Shown: positions 41,640 to 51,072, numbered from the stretch's first letter. The stretch is DNA of 64,000 nt from Gemmatimonadota bacterium (GCA_029262195.1 JAJCZX010000030.1:1-64000); one strand, 5' to 3'. Program-made: numbers and translations. Notes: generated by a model not told the origin, from the sequence alone.

Positions 41640-42764
41640 CTAATCGGTATAGGTAATTCTATATATCAAACCGGCGTGATCATCAGAAACGAGCAGTGAT
41701 CCGTCGCTATACAGGGCAATATCCACGGGTCTGCCGGAAACCCGGCCACCTCGAAGCCAGCCCTCGGCGAATGCCTCGTAACGGGCACCCGCGTTTTCTT
41801 CCAGAGTCACGATCGAGATCCGGTAGCCAGCCGGTGGAGTTCTGTTCCAGGAGCCGTGTTCAGCTATAAAAACACTGCCAAGGTATTCTGCAGGAAACAT
41901 CGCACCTGTGTAAAAACGCATACCCAAACCGGCATGGTGAGCGCCGAGTTCCTGGGCCGGACCGACGGCTTCAGAACAGGAACGACCGGTCCCCATGTTG
42001 GGGTCCAGTATCCGTCCTCCATGACAGAAGGGGAACCCGAAATGTTCGCCAGGCTCCCCGACCCGGTTTAACTCATCGGGGGGAATAGTGTTGCCCAATC
42101 GGTCCCGTCCGTTATCCGTGAACCACAGTTCATCAGTCGCCGGGTGCCAGTCAAAACCTACCGAATTGCGAACCCCCCGGGCCACCACTTCCCTTCCAGA
42201 ACCATCGAGATTCATCCGCAGAATTACGCCGAAACCGTCTGATTCACGGTCGCACACGTTACAGGGTGAACCCACGGGCACGTAGAGTTTGTTATCAGGA
42301 CCGATCCTCAGGTACTTCCAGCCGTGCCAGGAATCAGCGGGCAGATCGTCCACCACAACAACTGGCTCCGGAGGAGATTCCAATCTCGATTCAATATCGT
42401 CGAACCGAATTATGCGGCCAACTTCAGCCAGGTAGAGGTTTGGCCCATCGAAAGCCAGTCCGTGCGGCATTCGCAGGCGATTGGCTACAATGGTGACAGC
42501 ATCTGCTACATGATCTCCGTCTTCGTCTCTGGCAGCATAAAGAACACCCGTCTTGCTGGTTATGAATAGTGTACCGTCGGGACCCACTGCAATTCCGCGC
42601 GCTTCAGGGACCCGGGCAAAGACCTCAATTTCGAAACCGTCTGGCAAGCGTATTTCGTCTATTTGCAAAGACGCCGGGATGCGCAACCAGAAAAGGTAGG
42701 CGGCAATTGGGACAAGTATCGTAAGCAGGCTCGCGCCGATAAAGGTCCGAGGTTTCAAAAGCAA
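41640..42764 (-). CDS. PQQ-type sugar/sorbosone dehydrogenase-like protein
   Basis: A 374-residue exported beta-propeller enzyme. An N-terminal membrane anchor (FIGASLLTILVPIAAYLFWL) is followed by LPDGFEIEVFARVPEARGIAVGPDGTLFITSKTG and blade repeats. The motif GVRNSVGFDWHPATDELWFTDNGRDRLGNTIPPDELNRVG near 190-230 and HAGLGMRFYTGAMFPAEYLGSVFIAEHGSWNR near 300 are typical of the GDH/sorbosone dehydrogenase family. These use PQQ and pass electrons to the respiratory chain. PQQ synthesis genes are not in the window. Confidence 0.87.
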   Translation of the reverse strand: MLLKPRTFIGASLLTILVPIAAYLFWLRIPASLQIDEIRLPDGFEIEVFARVPEARGIAVGPDGTLFITSKTGVLYAARDEDGDHVADAVTIVANRLRMPHGLAFDGPNLYLAEVGRIIRFDDIESRLESPPEPVVVVDDLPADSWHGWKYLRIGPDNKLYVPVGSPCNVCDRESDGFGVILRMNLDGSGREVVARGVRNSVGFDWHPATDELWFTDNGRDRLGNTIPPDELNRVGEPGEHFGFPFCHGGRILDPNMGTGRSCSEAVGPAQELGAHHAGLGMRFYTGAMFPAEYLGSVFIAEHGSWNRTPPAGYRISIVTLEENAGARYEAFAEGWLRGGRVSGRPVDIALYSDGSLLVSDDHAGLIYRITYTD

Positions 42765-43065
42765 ATAAGTGCAGGAAGAAGGTCAGTCATTAGAAATCCA
42801 GTCGGCGGGTTGGGAGCGCGGAGGATACCGAAGTCAATTCTTCGAATCAATTCGGTTCACCATTGTAGTTTTGATGGTCCCCCTGCAGTAGGGCGTGATC
42901 TCGGCCGCAACGTGAGCCCATCCTATTGTTAGTACAAGCGGGCCTCAGTAAGGTCTCCTCGCTCCCAATTTCTAATATACGGGAAGGGCCGCAATGTGCA
43001 AATAGACGGACGGTAATTTGTTTGACGCCGACGACTAGTTCAATCTTTTTTGCTACATTTGAGCA
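42765..43065. other. Control region between divergent genes
   Basis: About 300 bases separate the PQQ-type dehydrogenase (minus) from the alpha/beta hydrolase (plus), which are divergently transcribed, so both promoters should lie here. TTGACG at about 43021 could be a -35 element for the plus-strand gene, but no -10 sits at the right distance. No RNA gene or repeat was recognised. Confidence 0.35.
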
Positions 43066-44145
43066 ATGCAAAACCGACGATTAATGCTTGGGGTCCTACT
43101 GGTCGCCGCATGCCACAATCCTCCAGAACGTACCAACCCGGTTGGTCGCATGTTTCTGGATTTCGTAGACCCCGCAAGGCCCAATTGGACGGGAACGGGT
43201 CCCCGGCCTCTTGCCACAACCGTATGGTACCCTGCCGCCGAGACCTCCGCTGAAGAGCCATGGTCGTTAGGGATATTCAAATTCGGAACGGTCGCCCCCG
43301 GCGCAACCATCCTACCATCTGCTGAGAAGTTTCCGTTAATAATCGTTTCCCACGGCACAGGCGGCGCAGCAGCTCAACTTTCCTGGCTCGCTGAGCAACT
43401 CGCAACCGCCGGTTACATGGTCACCGCAGTAAATCATCATGGCAATACAGCAGCGGAAGACGAATATCTGGCGCAGGGTTTCATGCTCTGGTGGGAAAGG
43501 GCAGCCGACATCTCAAGGGTGATTGACAATCTCCTGGCTGACCCAACTTTTGGTCCACGAATCGACACCAGCAAAATCGGAGCAGCAGGTTTTTCCCTCG
43601 GTGGGTATTCCGTGCTCTCGGTGGCCGGGGCTATAACTGATCGGGACCGGTGGAAGGCCTTTTGCGCCGACCACGCCGACGATCCTGGTTGCAATCTGCC
43701 CCCCGAATCACCCTTCTCGATGGAAGATCTTGAGGCTCTCATCCTCGACGATAGTGTGGTCGGGGAGTCGGTAGCGAGATCGGCGATATCGCACCAGGAC
43801 GACCGCATTCGTGCTGTTTTCGCCATTGCTCCGGTGCTCGGATCTTCCTTCACTCTCGAAAGCCTCGGCGATATCGACATTCCAGTACGAGTAGTGGTAG
43901 GTGACCAGGACGACCAGGCTTTGCCAGATGTGACAGCCGTGCCTGTAGCTACAGCAATTACTCGGGCGTCTTTGGAACTCCTACCGGGAGTCGGGCACTA
44001 CACATTCCTGGCAGAATGCACATTCAAAGGACGCCTGTTCGTCAAACAACTCTGCACTGACCCGGAAGGGACGGATCGCCGCCAAATTCACAATGAGGTT
44101 GCTTCAGACGTGCTCCGTTTCTTCGACTTTAACTTCGGGAAGTGA
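43066..44145 (+). CDS. Exported alpha/beta hydrolase (dienelactone hydrolase-like)
   Basis: A 359-residue protein with a lipoprotein signal (MLGVLLVAAC) and then an alpha/beta hydrolase domain. The nucleophile elbow is GAAGFSLGGYSVL near 184-194 with Ser as nucleophile, the oxyanion region is VSHGTGGAAAQLSW near 95-108, and the end GVGHYTFLAECTF contains the probable catalytic His. Similar to the platelet-activating factor hydrolase-like and dienelactone hydrolase-like lipoproteins; a mid-protein insert with paired Cys (FCADHADDPGCNL) may form a disulfide. Substrate unknown. Confidence 0.85.
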   Translation: MQNRRLMLGVLLVAACHNPPERTNPVGRMFLDFVDPARPNWTGTGPRPLATTVWYPAAETSAEEPWSLGIFKFGTVAPGATILPSAEKFPLIIVSHGTGGAAAQLSWLAEQLATAGYMVTAVNHHGNTAAEDEYLAQGFMLWWERAADISRVIDNLLADPTFGPRIDTSKIGAAGFSLGGYSVLSVAGAITDRDRWKAFCADHADDPGCNLPPESPFSMEDLEALILDDSVVGESVARSAISHQDDRIRAVFAIAPVLGSSFTLESLGDIDIPVRVVVGDQDDQALPDVTAVPVATAITRASLELLPGVGHYTFLAECTFKGRLFVKQLCTDPEGTDRRQIHNEVASDVLRFFDFNFGK

Positions 44146-44169
44146 CTGGAGACCCGGCCAACCGACCTT

Positions 44170-45786
44170 TCAGTCGATTTCCCACCGCCACAAATTGGCA
44201 GCCCATTGATTTGGTCGGATGGATGCAGATGTGATCCTATCAGACATCGCGACAGCCATCACCGGTTCCGCGATCCAGATGGCAGGTATATCAGCAACGA
44301 TGAGATCAACGGCTCGGTTCCAATAATTAGCGGCGGCCGGCTCTGATGCTGTGCCAGCGCCTAGTTCCAATAACGAATCCACCGCAATGTTGGAATACCT
44401 GCCCCAATTATTTCCGCCGAAACCATCTGCGCCCCAGAGATCGCTCATACCTGATGGGCTGGGGTCAACCAGGAAGGCACTGAAGACCATGTCGAAATCT
44501 CCGGCCTGTGCCGCTTCGAGGAAGGCATTGAACTCCAGCGAAACGATTTCCACAGACACCCCAACCTCGGCCAGTTGCGCCTGCACAATAACGGCGGCGT
44601 CCATTCGACTCTGACTGGAAGCCGGCACGAGTAGATCTAACTCCAATCTCTCACCGTCGCGGGACAACGACCCGTCTCCGGTGGGACTCCAACCCTTTTG
44701 GCGCAGCATTTCCCTAGCCAGATCATGATCGAATGGCACCTGCACCAGGTCATCGCGCCAGAGCCAGGAGATTCGACTCAGGGGTCCCGAAGCCACTGCC
44801 GCGGCATTTCCAAACACGGCACCGACAATTGTCTCGCGATCGACCGCAATGGCGATGGCCCTGCGCAACTCCGTATCCTCCAGCAAAGGATGTGGGTGAC
44901 CTGATCCGTCCCGCACTTTGAGATTGAAGGCGATGAAACTGAAAATTGGAGACGGATAATCGAGCAGGACCACCCCTTCGGTCTCACTAAAATATTGGCG
45001 ATCGCCTTCTCCTGTCACCGTACCTATGACATCACCTTCGCCCGAGACCAACATCAATTTTCTGGTCGCGTCATCAAGTCCGGTGCGCCAAATGATCTTT
45101 CCGATTCCCGGGGACCCAAGGAAGAAGTCATCTTTGGCGACAAGCTCTATGAATTGGTCCGTTTCCCACCGTGTGAGTTTATAGGGACCATTGCCCACCG
45201 GCGCTCTCCCGAAACCATGCCCTGCCAGTTCAATCCGAGGGACAGTTTCAAGGATGTGTTTTGGGAGTACCCGCAGGTGCTGTGTCGCATCGTAGAATTG
45301 CTCGGGATACTCGTGTGAAAAAAAGAACCGCACCCGGCTATGGTCGATGGTCGAGACTGAATCTATCCGCTCCAACTGAGCAGCAAAACGGGATGCAACC
45401 AGAGAATCCGTATAGACCGAATAACTGAAAACGACATCGTCGGGCGAAACGGGAACTCCGTCTTCCCACTCGGCCTCCGGATTCATCGAGAACTCCCAGA
45501 CTCGAGGGCTCACCCGACGCCATTGGTCCGCCAACCGCGGTTCGTAGGCGTCCAGGTCCACCGTGTTAAGTTCGTTTCCGATCTCTGCTAACTTCAGGAA
45601 GATGAGATCGGTGACTTCCGTCCCAACATTTTGAACCGTCAGAGGAGGGAGCAGGACATCCGCGTCAGCAGTAGCGAGAACGATCAGGGTGTCGCATCGC
45701 TCAGAAGCGCAAGGCAATGCACCGCAGGCCAAAAAGACCGTCGCAACTGCGGCTGAGATCAATACCTTCGTTTTTCGACTTCTCAA
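44170..45786 (-). CDS. Peptide/oligopeptide ABC transporter substrate-binding protein (family 5)
   Basis: A 538-residue exported solute-binding protein of the SBP_bac_5 family. After a signal peptide it has the usual order: LADQWRRVSPRVWEFSMNPEAEWEDGVPVSPDDVVFSY near 95-130, GNGPYKLTRW near 200, LEDTELRRAIAIAVDRETIVGAVFGNAAA near 300, and HDLAREMLRQKGW near 345. These bind oligopeptides, nickel or other oligomers outside the membrane. No permease or ATPase gene is nearby, so its transporter is elsewhere. Next genes upstream in the same strand are the TPR protein and a sigma-54 activator. Confidence 0.88.
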   Translation of the reverse strand: MRSRKTKVLISAAVATVFLACGALPCASERCDTLIVLATADADVLLPPLTVQNVGTEVTDLIFLKLAEIGNELNTVDLDAYEPRLADQWRRVSPRVWEFSMNPEAEWEDGVPVSPDDVVFSYSVYTDSLVASRFAAQLERIDSVSTIDHSRVRFFFSHEYPEQFYDATQHLRVLPKHILETVPRIELAGHGFGRAPVGNGPYKLTRWETDQFIELVAKDDFFLGSPGIGKIIWRTGLDDATRKLMLVSGEGDVIGTVTGEGDRQYFSETEGVVLLDYPSPIFSFIAFNLKVRDGSGHPHPLLEDTELRRAIAIAVDRETIVGAVFGNAAAVASGPLSRISWLWRDDLVQVPFDHDLAREMLRQKGWSPTGDGSLSRDGERLELDLLVPASSQSRMDAAVIVQAQLAEVGVSVEIVSLEFNAFLEAAQAGDFDMVFSAFLVDPSPSGMSDLWGADGFGGNNWGRYSNIAVDSLLELGAGTASEPAAANYWNRAVDLIVADIPAIWIAEPVMAVAMSDRITSASIRPNQWAANLWRWEID

Positions 45787-45798
45787 TGGTTCCCCCGT

Positions 45799-46785
45799 TT
45801 AGTCGGGCCTTCCAACCTCCCGTCGCATCCGTTCGGCATTGCCCGTAGATCCGATCTTCTCAAACCCGCGCGCGGCTGAGACGAAATGTAGTCGGGCTCT
45901 GTCGTCATCGCCCATAGCGCGTGCTACAACGGCAAGTTGTTTGTCGCCAACGGCCATCATCCAGCCGTGCGACACGTCGTCCGCCAGGGCCTTGGATTGG
46001 GCGGCCCATTCCAACGCGGCGGTCAGTTCGCCGGACTTCCAATCCACAACAGATAGTACTCTCAACGCATCAACCTGCGTCAACTTGTCCTCCTGTTTCC
46101 TAGCCCACTCAAGGCCCCGGTTTACGAGGACGCGGGCAAGCTGCGTTTCTCCAGACAACGCGAACGTCTCGGCCTGGCTGCAGGTGGCCTGAGCCAACAA
46201 CCGCTGATCCCCTATCTTTCGTGCGAAATCCACCGCCCTGCCGGTCGCGGCGCGAGCACTATCTAGCTGTCGCAAATCTCTCAGGACGATTCCCATATTG
46301 TGCCACGCCTCCGCCAGTCCTTTATTGAACTTAACTTTCTCGAATTCGGCTACGGCGAGGGAATAGGCATTTAGAGCAACTACGAAATCCCCTCTATAAA
46401 AGTGAACGTTGCCGAGGTTGTTGGCGCACCGCGCTGCCAACAGATCGTCGCCGACCTCCTCCGCTAAGCGGCGGGCTCGGGAAAATCCTTGTTCCGCTTC
46501 GTCGAGTTCGCCAAGCGCAAATGCCCCGGCGGCCGCGACGTTTTCTGACCGCATTTCTCCATCAACGTCACAGATGGTTCTGTAACAGTCCCGGGCGATC
46601 CGCGCGTTTATTCTGCTTTTCTCGAAATCACCTAACCGCCACACAGCCATCGAAGCCAGAAGCTGCCACTCCGCAGATTCTTGCACTGGCTCTGGCGATT
46701 GCTGCAGAACGTCCCAGGCCGCCCGGAAATCACCCATACCGACGGCAGCGCGTGCACGGCGGAGGGGATCACTTAAACGTGCCAT
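45799..46785 (-). CDS. TPR-repeat protein
   Basis: A 328-residue cytoplasmic protein with about seven TPR-like helix pairs, clearest at ARCANNLGNVHFYRGDFVVALNAYSLAVAEFEKVKFN near 120-155 and AEAWHNMGIVLRDLRQLDSARAATGRAVDFARKIGDQ near 158-195. There is no signal peptide. I start at ATG 46785, which has GGAGAGGG upstream; the longer frame overlaps the regulator gene. It lies 12 bases before the substrate-binding protein and just after the sigma-54 activator, so it may be a regulatory or adaptor partner of that activator. Confidence 0.82.
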   Translation of the reverse strand: MARLSDPLRRARAAVGMGDFRAAWDVLQQSPEPVQESAEWQLLASMAVWRLGDFEKSRINARIARDCYRTICDVDGEMRSENVAAAGAFALGELDEAEQGFSRARRLAEEVGDDLLAARCANNLGNVHFYRGDFVVALNAYSLAVAEFEKVKFNKGLAEAWHNMGIVLRDLRQLDSARAATGRAVDFARKIGDQRLLAQATCSQAETFALSGETQLARVLVNRGLEWARKQEDKLTQVDALRVLSVVDWKSGELTAALEWAAQSKALADDVSHGWMMAVGDKQLAVVARAMGDDDRARLHFVSAARGFEKIGSTGNAERMRREVGRPD

Positions 46786-46828
46786 AAGCCCTCTCCTATT
46801 AAAGTTTGTATCGGTGCGACCCAGCAGT

Positions 46829-48142
46829 TCATTGCGCTCCTCCGTTGCCATCCAACAGTCTTTGCAGTCGAGCCCGCGAGACGTTCAGAGTGCGGGCTGC
46901 GGCGCTCTTGTTGCCATCTGCCACGCGGACGGCCTCAACCGCAGCCTGCCGCATGATATCAGCAAGCGTACTACCAGTATTTTTCTCGACGTTTTCCGCG
47001 GGCCGCATGTCGTGAATTAGCTCTGAACAATCGAGTTGCCCCGGGGGTGACAAAAGAAGCGCCCGCTCGATCGAATGGCTCAGTTCTCTGACATTGCCGG
47101 GCCAGCTATAAGATCGGAGCTCACGACGAACTTCATCCGTAAGCGGAGGACATTCAACCTGGTAGCGGTCGGCCAGCCCTTTGAGGAAATTCTTCGCCAG
47201 CAATTCCACGTCCGCAGCGCGTTCTCTCAAAGGTGGCAGGGTCAGGCTCACGACGTTCAATCGATAGTAAAGGTCTTCTCGAAACTCGCCCTTTTCAACT
47301 GCGCCAGGAAGATCAACGTGAGTGGCCGCAACAACCTTCACATCCAGGCTCCGGTCCTTCACCCCTCCGACGCGGCGAACCGATTTTTCCTCTAGCACTC
47401 GCAGCAATTTGCCCTGCAGGGTGAGCGGGAGCTGCCCTATTTCGTCTAGGAAAATAGTGCCGCCGTTGGCCTCTTCAAAAAGACCGGGTTTGGTCGTAGC
47501 AGCCCCGGTGAAAGCTCCTTTTTCGTATCCAAAGAGTTCGCTTTCCAGAAGATTGTCAGGTATGGCCGCACAGTTGACCGCGATGAACGGTCCGGTCGCC
47601 CGTGGTCCGGCCCCGTGGACGGCCCTTGAGAGAACCTCCTTCCCTGTTCCGGTCTCGCCCAGTATCAGGATCGACACGTCGCCGTGTTGGGAAACGCGCA
47701 GAGCCCGTTCCTTGGTTTCCAACAGCGCCGGGCTGCGACCTACCAGGGCATCGAACGCACCGACCTGAACATTTGATCCCGGGTCCATCGCAGGCGCTGA
47801 TTTCTGAGATCGTCCCTCGATAGTACGTCGCAGCAGGTCCAGGTCTCCGGGAAGAGAGAAATAGTCAGCCCCACCGCGCCTGAGGGTTTCTACTCCGAAT
47901 CGGTGTGATTCCGATGCGCCAACGACAAAAACGGGTACCCCGGTTTCCGCGAGATCAACAAGGACATCCACGGCATTGCGTTCTTCACCGCCGGCTGCGA
48001 TAAGCACCGCCACACAATTGGCGGGAACTGCATCATCGCGCCCTATCTCAACAACGTCCAGGTCGTACTCTTGCCCGAAGTCGCTCCACAGTTCGTGGAA
48101 CGACTCGGACAGAGGGAGCACAGCGAGCTTAGGTTTCGTCAT
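46829..48142 (-). CDS. Sigma-54-dependent activator with a degenerate receiver domain
   Basis: A 437-residue NtrC-like regulator. The AAA+ domain (about 132-365) has Walker A GETGTGKE, the sigma-54 contact loop ESELFGYEKGAFTGA (GAFTGA) and Walker B GGTIFLDEIGQLPL. The C-terminal Fis-type helix-turn-helix is in AVEAVRVADGNKSAAARTLNVSRARLQRLL. The N-terminal ~120 residues are receiver-like, but where the phospho-Asp should be the strand reads CVAVLIAAGGEE, so it is probably not activated by phosphorylation. Possible controls: protein partners or the TPR protein encoded next to it. The gene heads the activator-TPR-SBP set. Confidence 0.9.
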   Translation of the reverse strand: MTKPKLAVLPLSESFHELWSDFGQEYDLDVVEIGRDDAVPANCVAVLIAAGGEERNAVDVLVDLAETGVPVFVVGASESHRFGVETLRRGGADYFSLPGDLDLLRRTIEGRSQKSAPAMDPGSNVQVGAFDALVGRSPALLETKERALRVSQHGDVSILILGETGTGKEVLSRAVHGAGPRATGPFIAVNCAAIPDNLLESELFGYEKGAFTGAATTKPGLFEEANGGTIFLDEIGQLPLTLQGKLLRVLEEKSVRRVGGVKDRSLDVKVVAATHVDLPGAVEKGEFREDLYYRLNVVSLTLPPLRERAADVELLAKNFLKGLADRYQVECPPLTDEVRRELRSYSWPGNVRELSHSIERALLLSPPGQLDCSELIHDMRPAENVEKNTGSTLADIMRQAAVEAVRVADGNKSAAARTLNVSRARLQRLLDGNGGAQ

Positions 48143-48171
48143 TTCAGCCCGTAGTTCTTAGTGTCACGGAA

Positions 48172-48960
48172 TTAATCCTCTTCACCGTCTTCATCTTCGT
48201 CCTCGAAAGCCTTGAAAGAGACTTTGATGTTTTCTTTGATTTCACTTTCGTTAGCACCACCCTTGTTTCCTGTGGCCGGGTCAATCAGCGCGCCGGAGCC
48301 GTTTCTAAACCAGGTATTCACGTCTACCTGAATGGTGACGTTTGTCGCCGCAGGATTGTCCGCGTCCACAACCAGATTAGGTATCAGCTGGATTTCTTGC
48401 TCAACGTCGAGATCACTGGTGAACTCAAAGTCGTTTCCGTTAAACGAACCTCGGACTCTGATGCTAAGGTTTTCGAAATCTGGATGCGCGGCGACAAAGA
48501 CAGCGTCTTCTTCATCACCACTCACCTTGTGCACTTCGAAATCGATGCGGGTGTAGGTACCGGGATCGAGGTCGATGGCCACCTGGCGGCGCACACCCGG
48601 ACTGAGCGGGAGGTCTACCAGCACAGGACCCACCTCAAATTCTTCGCAGCCTTCCGGCTCAGGTTCGACGTCACAATCCGCCGTTTCCAGTCTTTTCAAC
48701 TCGATTTCCCTTAGTACAACTTCGGCACTGGTAACTATCAGTGTGTTTCCGGAATTGTCCGTCACGGTGTCACTCAACACGCTTGAGAGCATGCCGCCAA
48801 ACTCGGGCGCCTGAGTGGGATTCTGTGTCGATTGTGTTGAAAACGACACTGCGACATTGGACATCGCCGCGTTGGGCCCACTCTCGGTACAAGCGCTTGC
48901 AAGCAACAACGGTGTTAGAACGAACCCCATAGTGCGTAACAATTGCATTCGATATTTCAT
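48172..48960 (-). CDS. Acidic-tailed DUF4382-like lipoprotein, copy A
   Basis: A 262-residue exported lipoprotein. The signal ends at a lipobox (LLLASAC, Cys near residue 24). The mature domain has VVLREIELKRLETADCDVEP, VGPVLVDLPLSPGVRRQVAIDLDPGTYTRIDFEVHKV and NVTIQVDVNTWFRNG, as in DUF4382-type beta-sandwich proteins. The C-terminus ends with an unusual acid tail (FEDEDEDGEED). ATG 48960 has GGAG upstream. The neighbouring copy B shares the same order and the CDVEPEPEGCEE-F/L-EVGPVLVDLPL segment, so the pair is a tandem duplication. Confidence 0.8.
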   Translation of the reverse strand: MKYRMQLLRTMGFVLTPLLLASACTESGPNAAMSNVAVSFSTQSTQNPTQAPEFGGMLSSVLSDTVTDNSGNTLIVTSAEVVLREIELKRLETADCDVEPEPEGCEEFEVGPVLVDLPLSPGVRRQVAIDLDPGTYTRIDFEVHKVSGDEEDAVFVAAHPDFENLSIRVRGSFNGNDFEFTSDLDVEQEIQLIPNLVVDADNPAATNVTIQVDVNTWFRNGSGALIDPATGNKGGANESEIKENIKVSFKAFEDEDEDGEED

Positions 48961-49027
48961 TATTAACTCCAGTATTGTTTCGGACGGCCTCGAAAGGCCA
49001 CCCGAACCTGTTCATTTGTTATTAGAT

Positions 49028-49831
49028 CTAGTCGTCGTTGTCGTTGTCTTCGTCTTCATCATCGCCATCGGAGTCATCATCTTCAAAGGCTTCAATTGAC
49101 TGTTTGATGTTTTCGACCACGACGCCTTCGTTTACCTCGCCTTTATTGGCGCTGGCCGGGTCAATAAGAGAGCCGGTTGCGTCAACAAACCACATGGACA
49201 TATCGACACGAACGGTAACGTTCGACGTTACTTCAGCCGTGTCAACAACCAGGGGCGGCACCAGATCGAACTCTTGTTCGACGTTTACGTCAGACGTATA
49301 GACAAACGCCTGGCCGTTGAACGTGCCTTCTACCCGGACGCTGTTTTCTGCGAAATTCGGGTTCGCCGCCGCAAACGCCTGATCGGCAGGATCGTCGTCG
49401 TCCAGCTTGTGGAGCTCGAACTCTATTTCGTCATAAGTACCCGGATCAATGGGAATCGAAACCGACTGCGCCGTGGCGCCATTTAGAGGCAGGTCGACCA
49501 GCACTGGGCCGACCTCGAGTTCCTCACACCCTTCGGGTTCTGGTTCGACGTCACAATCGACAATTTCTTGCCTTTTCAACTCGATTTCGCGCAGAACGAT
49601 TTGCGCACGATCAAGAATCAACACATCAGCCCCGGAACGGAGCGTATCACTCATGATACCGAAAACGCTACCGCTAAAAGGTGAAACTGCCCCGACAGTT
49701 CCGGGGCGGTAGGTACTGAAAGAAAGTGACACGTTTTCGTTCCCCTGGTTGTTTCCAGGACCATTGGTGTCTGAACAAGCCCCAAAAAGGGCCGCTGTTA
49801 TCATTGCGAGTCCAACTTTCGCGATTTTCAC
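49028..49831 (-). CDS. Acidic-tailed DUF4382-like lipoprotein, copy B
   Basis: A 267-residue paralogue of copy A. The signal ends with ITAALFGAC, Cys near residue 16. VSLSFSTYRPG replaces the start of A, but VLREIELKRQEIVDCDVEPE, PEGCEELEVGPVLVDLPLNG and NVTVRVDMSMWFVDATGSLIDPASANKG match it closely. The C-terminal Asp/Glu tail is longer still (FEDDDSDGDDEDEDNDNDD). The start is GTG 49831 with GGAGG four bases upstream. Acidic tails could bind calcium or other cations, or keep the protein soluble; function is unknown. Confidence 0.82.
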   Translation of the reverse strand: MKIAKVGLAMITAALFGACSDTNGPGNNQGNENVSLSFSTYRPGTVGAVSPFSGSVFGIMSDTLRSGADVLILDRAQIVLREIELKRQEIVDCDVEPEPEGCEELEVGPVLVDLPLNGATAQSVSIPIDPGTYDEIEFELHKLDDDDPADQAFAAANPNFAENSVRVEGTFNGQAFVYTSDVNVEQEFDLVPPLVVDTAEVTSNVTVRVDMSMWFVDATGSLIDPASANKGEVNEGVVVENIKQSIEAFEDDDSDGDDEDEDNDNDD

Positions 49832-50047
49832 TTTTACCTCCGATGTTGTACCGAGTTTGGTATTTCCGTTCGGAGGCCAAATGGGCAAGTGTCAGGCCGG
49901 GACTGTAGATATTAGCAGAGCACCGTAACTCAATGTCACAGAAGCGTTTACAAAACTAAGCTCAATCGAACCGTCAACCGCACTGCATCGTTTTGATACA
50001 AACACGGTATCAATACGACCCAAATCGCGAAAGGTTGAATGGCGGCC

Positions 50048-50095
50048 AAACGACGAAAAGGGCCAGCCCCGGCGGATTATCCGGAGTCGGCCCTT
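50048..50095 (-). terminator. Terminator of the HEAT-repeat gene
   Basis: On the minus strand AAGGGCC (50095-50089 complement) pairs with GGCCCTT (50064-50058 complement). Inside there is a CGGAT/ATCCG-type stem. The end is followed by a short T-rich stretch (TTTTCGTCGTTT, 50048-50059). It lies about 25 bases after the stop of the HEAT-repeat gene. Confidence 0.55.
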
Positions 50096-50120
50096 CAAAG
50101 GAGAATGGCGGTGCGTTTGG

Positions 50121-50996
50121 TTAGTCGATCCTACTCATTGCCTGGAGGATCGCTATTCTCAACTCTTCACTCGCATCTTCAAGCGCTTCGGCCAGCGGCT
50201 CGAGTGCACCGCTGTCCTCTATTCTACCCAGGGCCTGGGCAGCAAGAATTTTCACCGATTCAGCTTCGTCGGCCAAAGCACGGGTAAGGCCCTGCACGGC
50301 AGCCCGGTCTTCTATCCGTCCGAGCGCCTGAGCAGCTGATTGCCTCACTTCCACAGCATCGTCGCTGAGAGCCGAGAGCAGGCCGTCTACGGCTTCCGAG
50401 TCCTCGATACGCCCGAGGGCCTGCGCAGCTGACAACCGGACCTCCACCGCCTCGTCAGAAAGGGCCTGAACCAGACCCCGCACGGCGTGGGAGTCTTCTA
50501 TCCGCCCTAATGCCTCGGCCGACAGCAGTCGAACTCCACTAAGTTCGTCGTTGAGGCGGACGACGAGGGCCTCCACCGCTCTACTATCCTCGATACGCCC
50601 CAAAGCCTGCGCTGACACCTGGCGAACCTCTCCCACCTCATCCGATAGAGCCACAACAAGGGCCTCGACTGCACAGTCAGCTTCCAGGCGTCCCAGTCCC
50701 TGGGCGGCGGTTACTCGCACTGCCTCAGATTCGTCCTGCAATGCTGCAACAAAGGCGTCGGCGCGACCGGGACAAACGTTCGAATGGATAACGACTTGCG
50801 TTACTGGTGCTGACGGGGCCGCAGGAGCCCTCGGTGCGCGAGGAGCTCTTGGTGCACGAGGCGCAGCCGGGGCCGTTGGAGCTCGGGGGGCCGACCTGAC
50901 CCTGACCACCTGCACGATTTGGTCTTTTTTGGTTGCGCCCAAAGCCAGCACGGCAGCAACGAAAACACCTAAGGTCAATAAATTTTTATGTTTCAC
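50121..50996 (-). CDS. Exported HEAT-repeat protein with seven near-identical repeats
   Basis: A 291-residue exported protein. A hydrophobic start (LLTLGVFVAAVLALGATKK) is followed by an Ala-, Arg- and Pro-rich linker with tandem RAP repeats (SAPRAPTAPAAPRAPRAPRAP, about 34-65). Then come seven 31-residue HEAT-like units, each ending in AQALGRIEDS or a close variant, such as VRGLVQALSDEAVEVRLSAAQALGRIEDSEA. PBS-lyase/HEAT units of this type usually form a solenoid that binds a protein partner. I start at GTG 50996, which has GGAG six bases upstream; TTG 51008 is the alternative. The repeats are so alike at DNA level that they may change number by slippage. Confidence 0.85.
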   Translation of the reverse strand: MKHKNLLTLGVFVAAVLALGATKKDQIVQVVRVRSAPRAPTAPAAPRAPRAPRAPRAPAAPSAPVTQVVIHSNVCPGRADAFVAALQDESEAVRVTAAQGLGRLEADCAVEALVVALSDEVGEVRQVSAQALGRIEDSRAVEALVVRLNDELSGVRLLSAEALGRIEDSHAVRGLVQALSDEAVEVRLSAAQALGRIEDSEAVDGLLSALSDDAVEVRQSAAQALGRIEDRAAVQGLTRALADEAESVKILAAQALGRIEDSGALEPLAEALEDASEELRIAILQAMSRID

Positions 50997-51072
50997 CGGT
51001 TTCTCCAATGTTCCAAAGTTTCGTCAATCTGAAGCATTTTTAGTCGTAGTTTTAACAAATCCAGCGGTTCGG

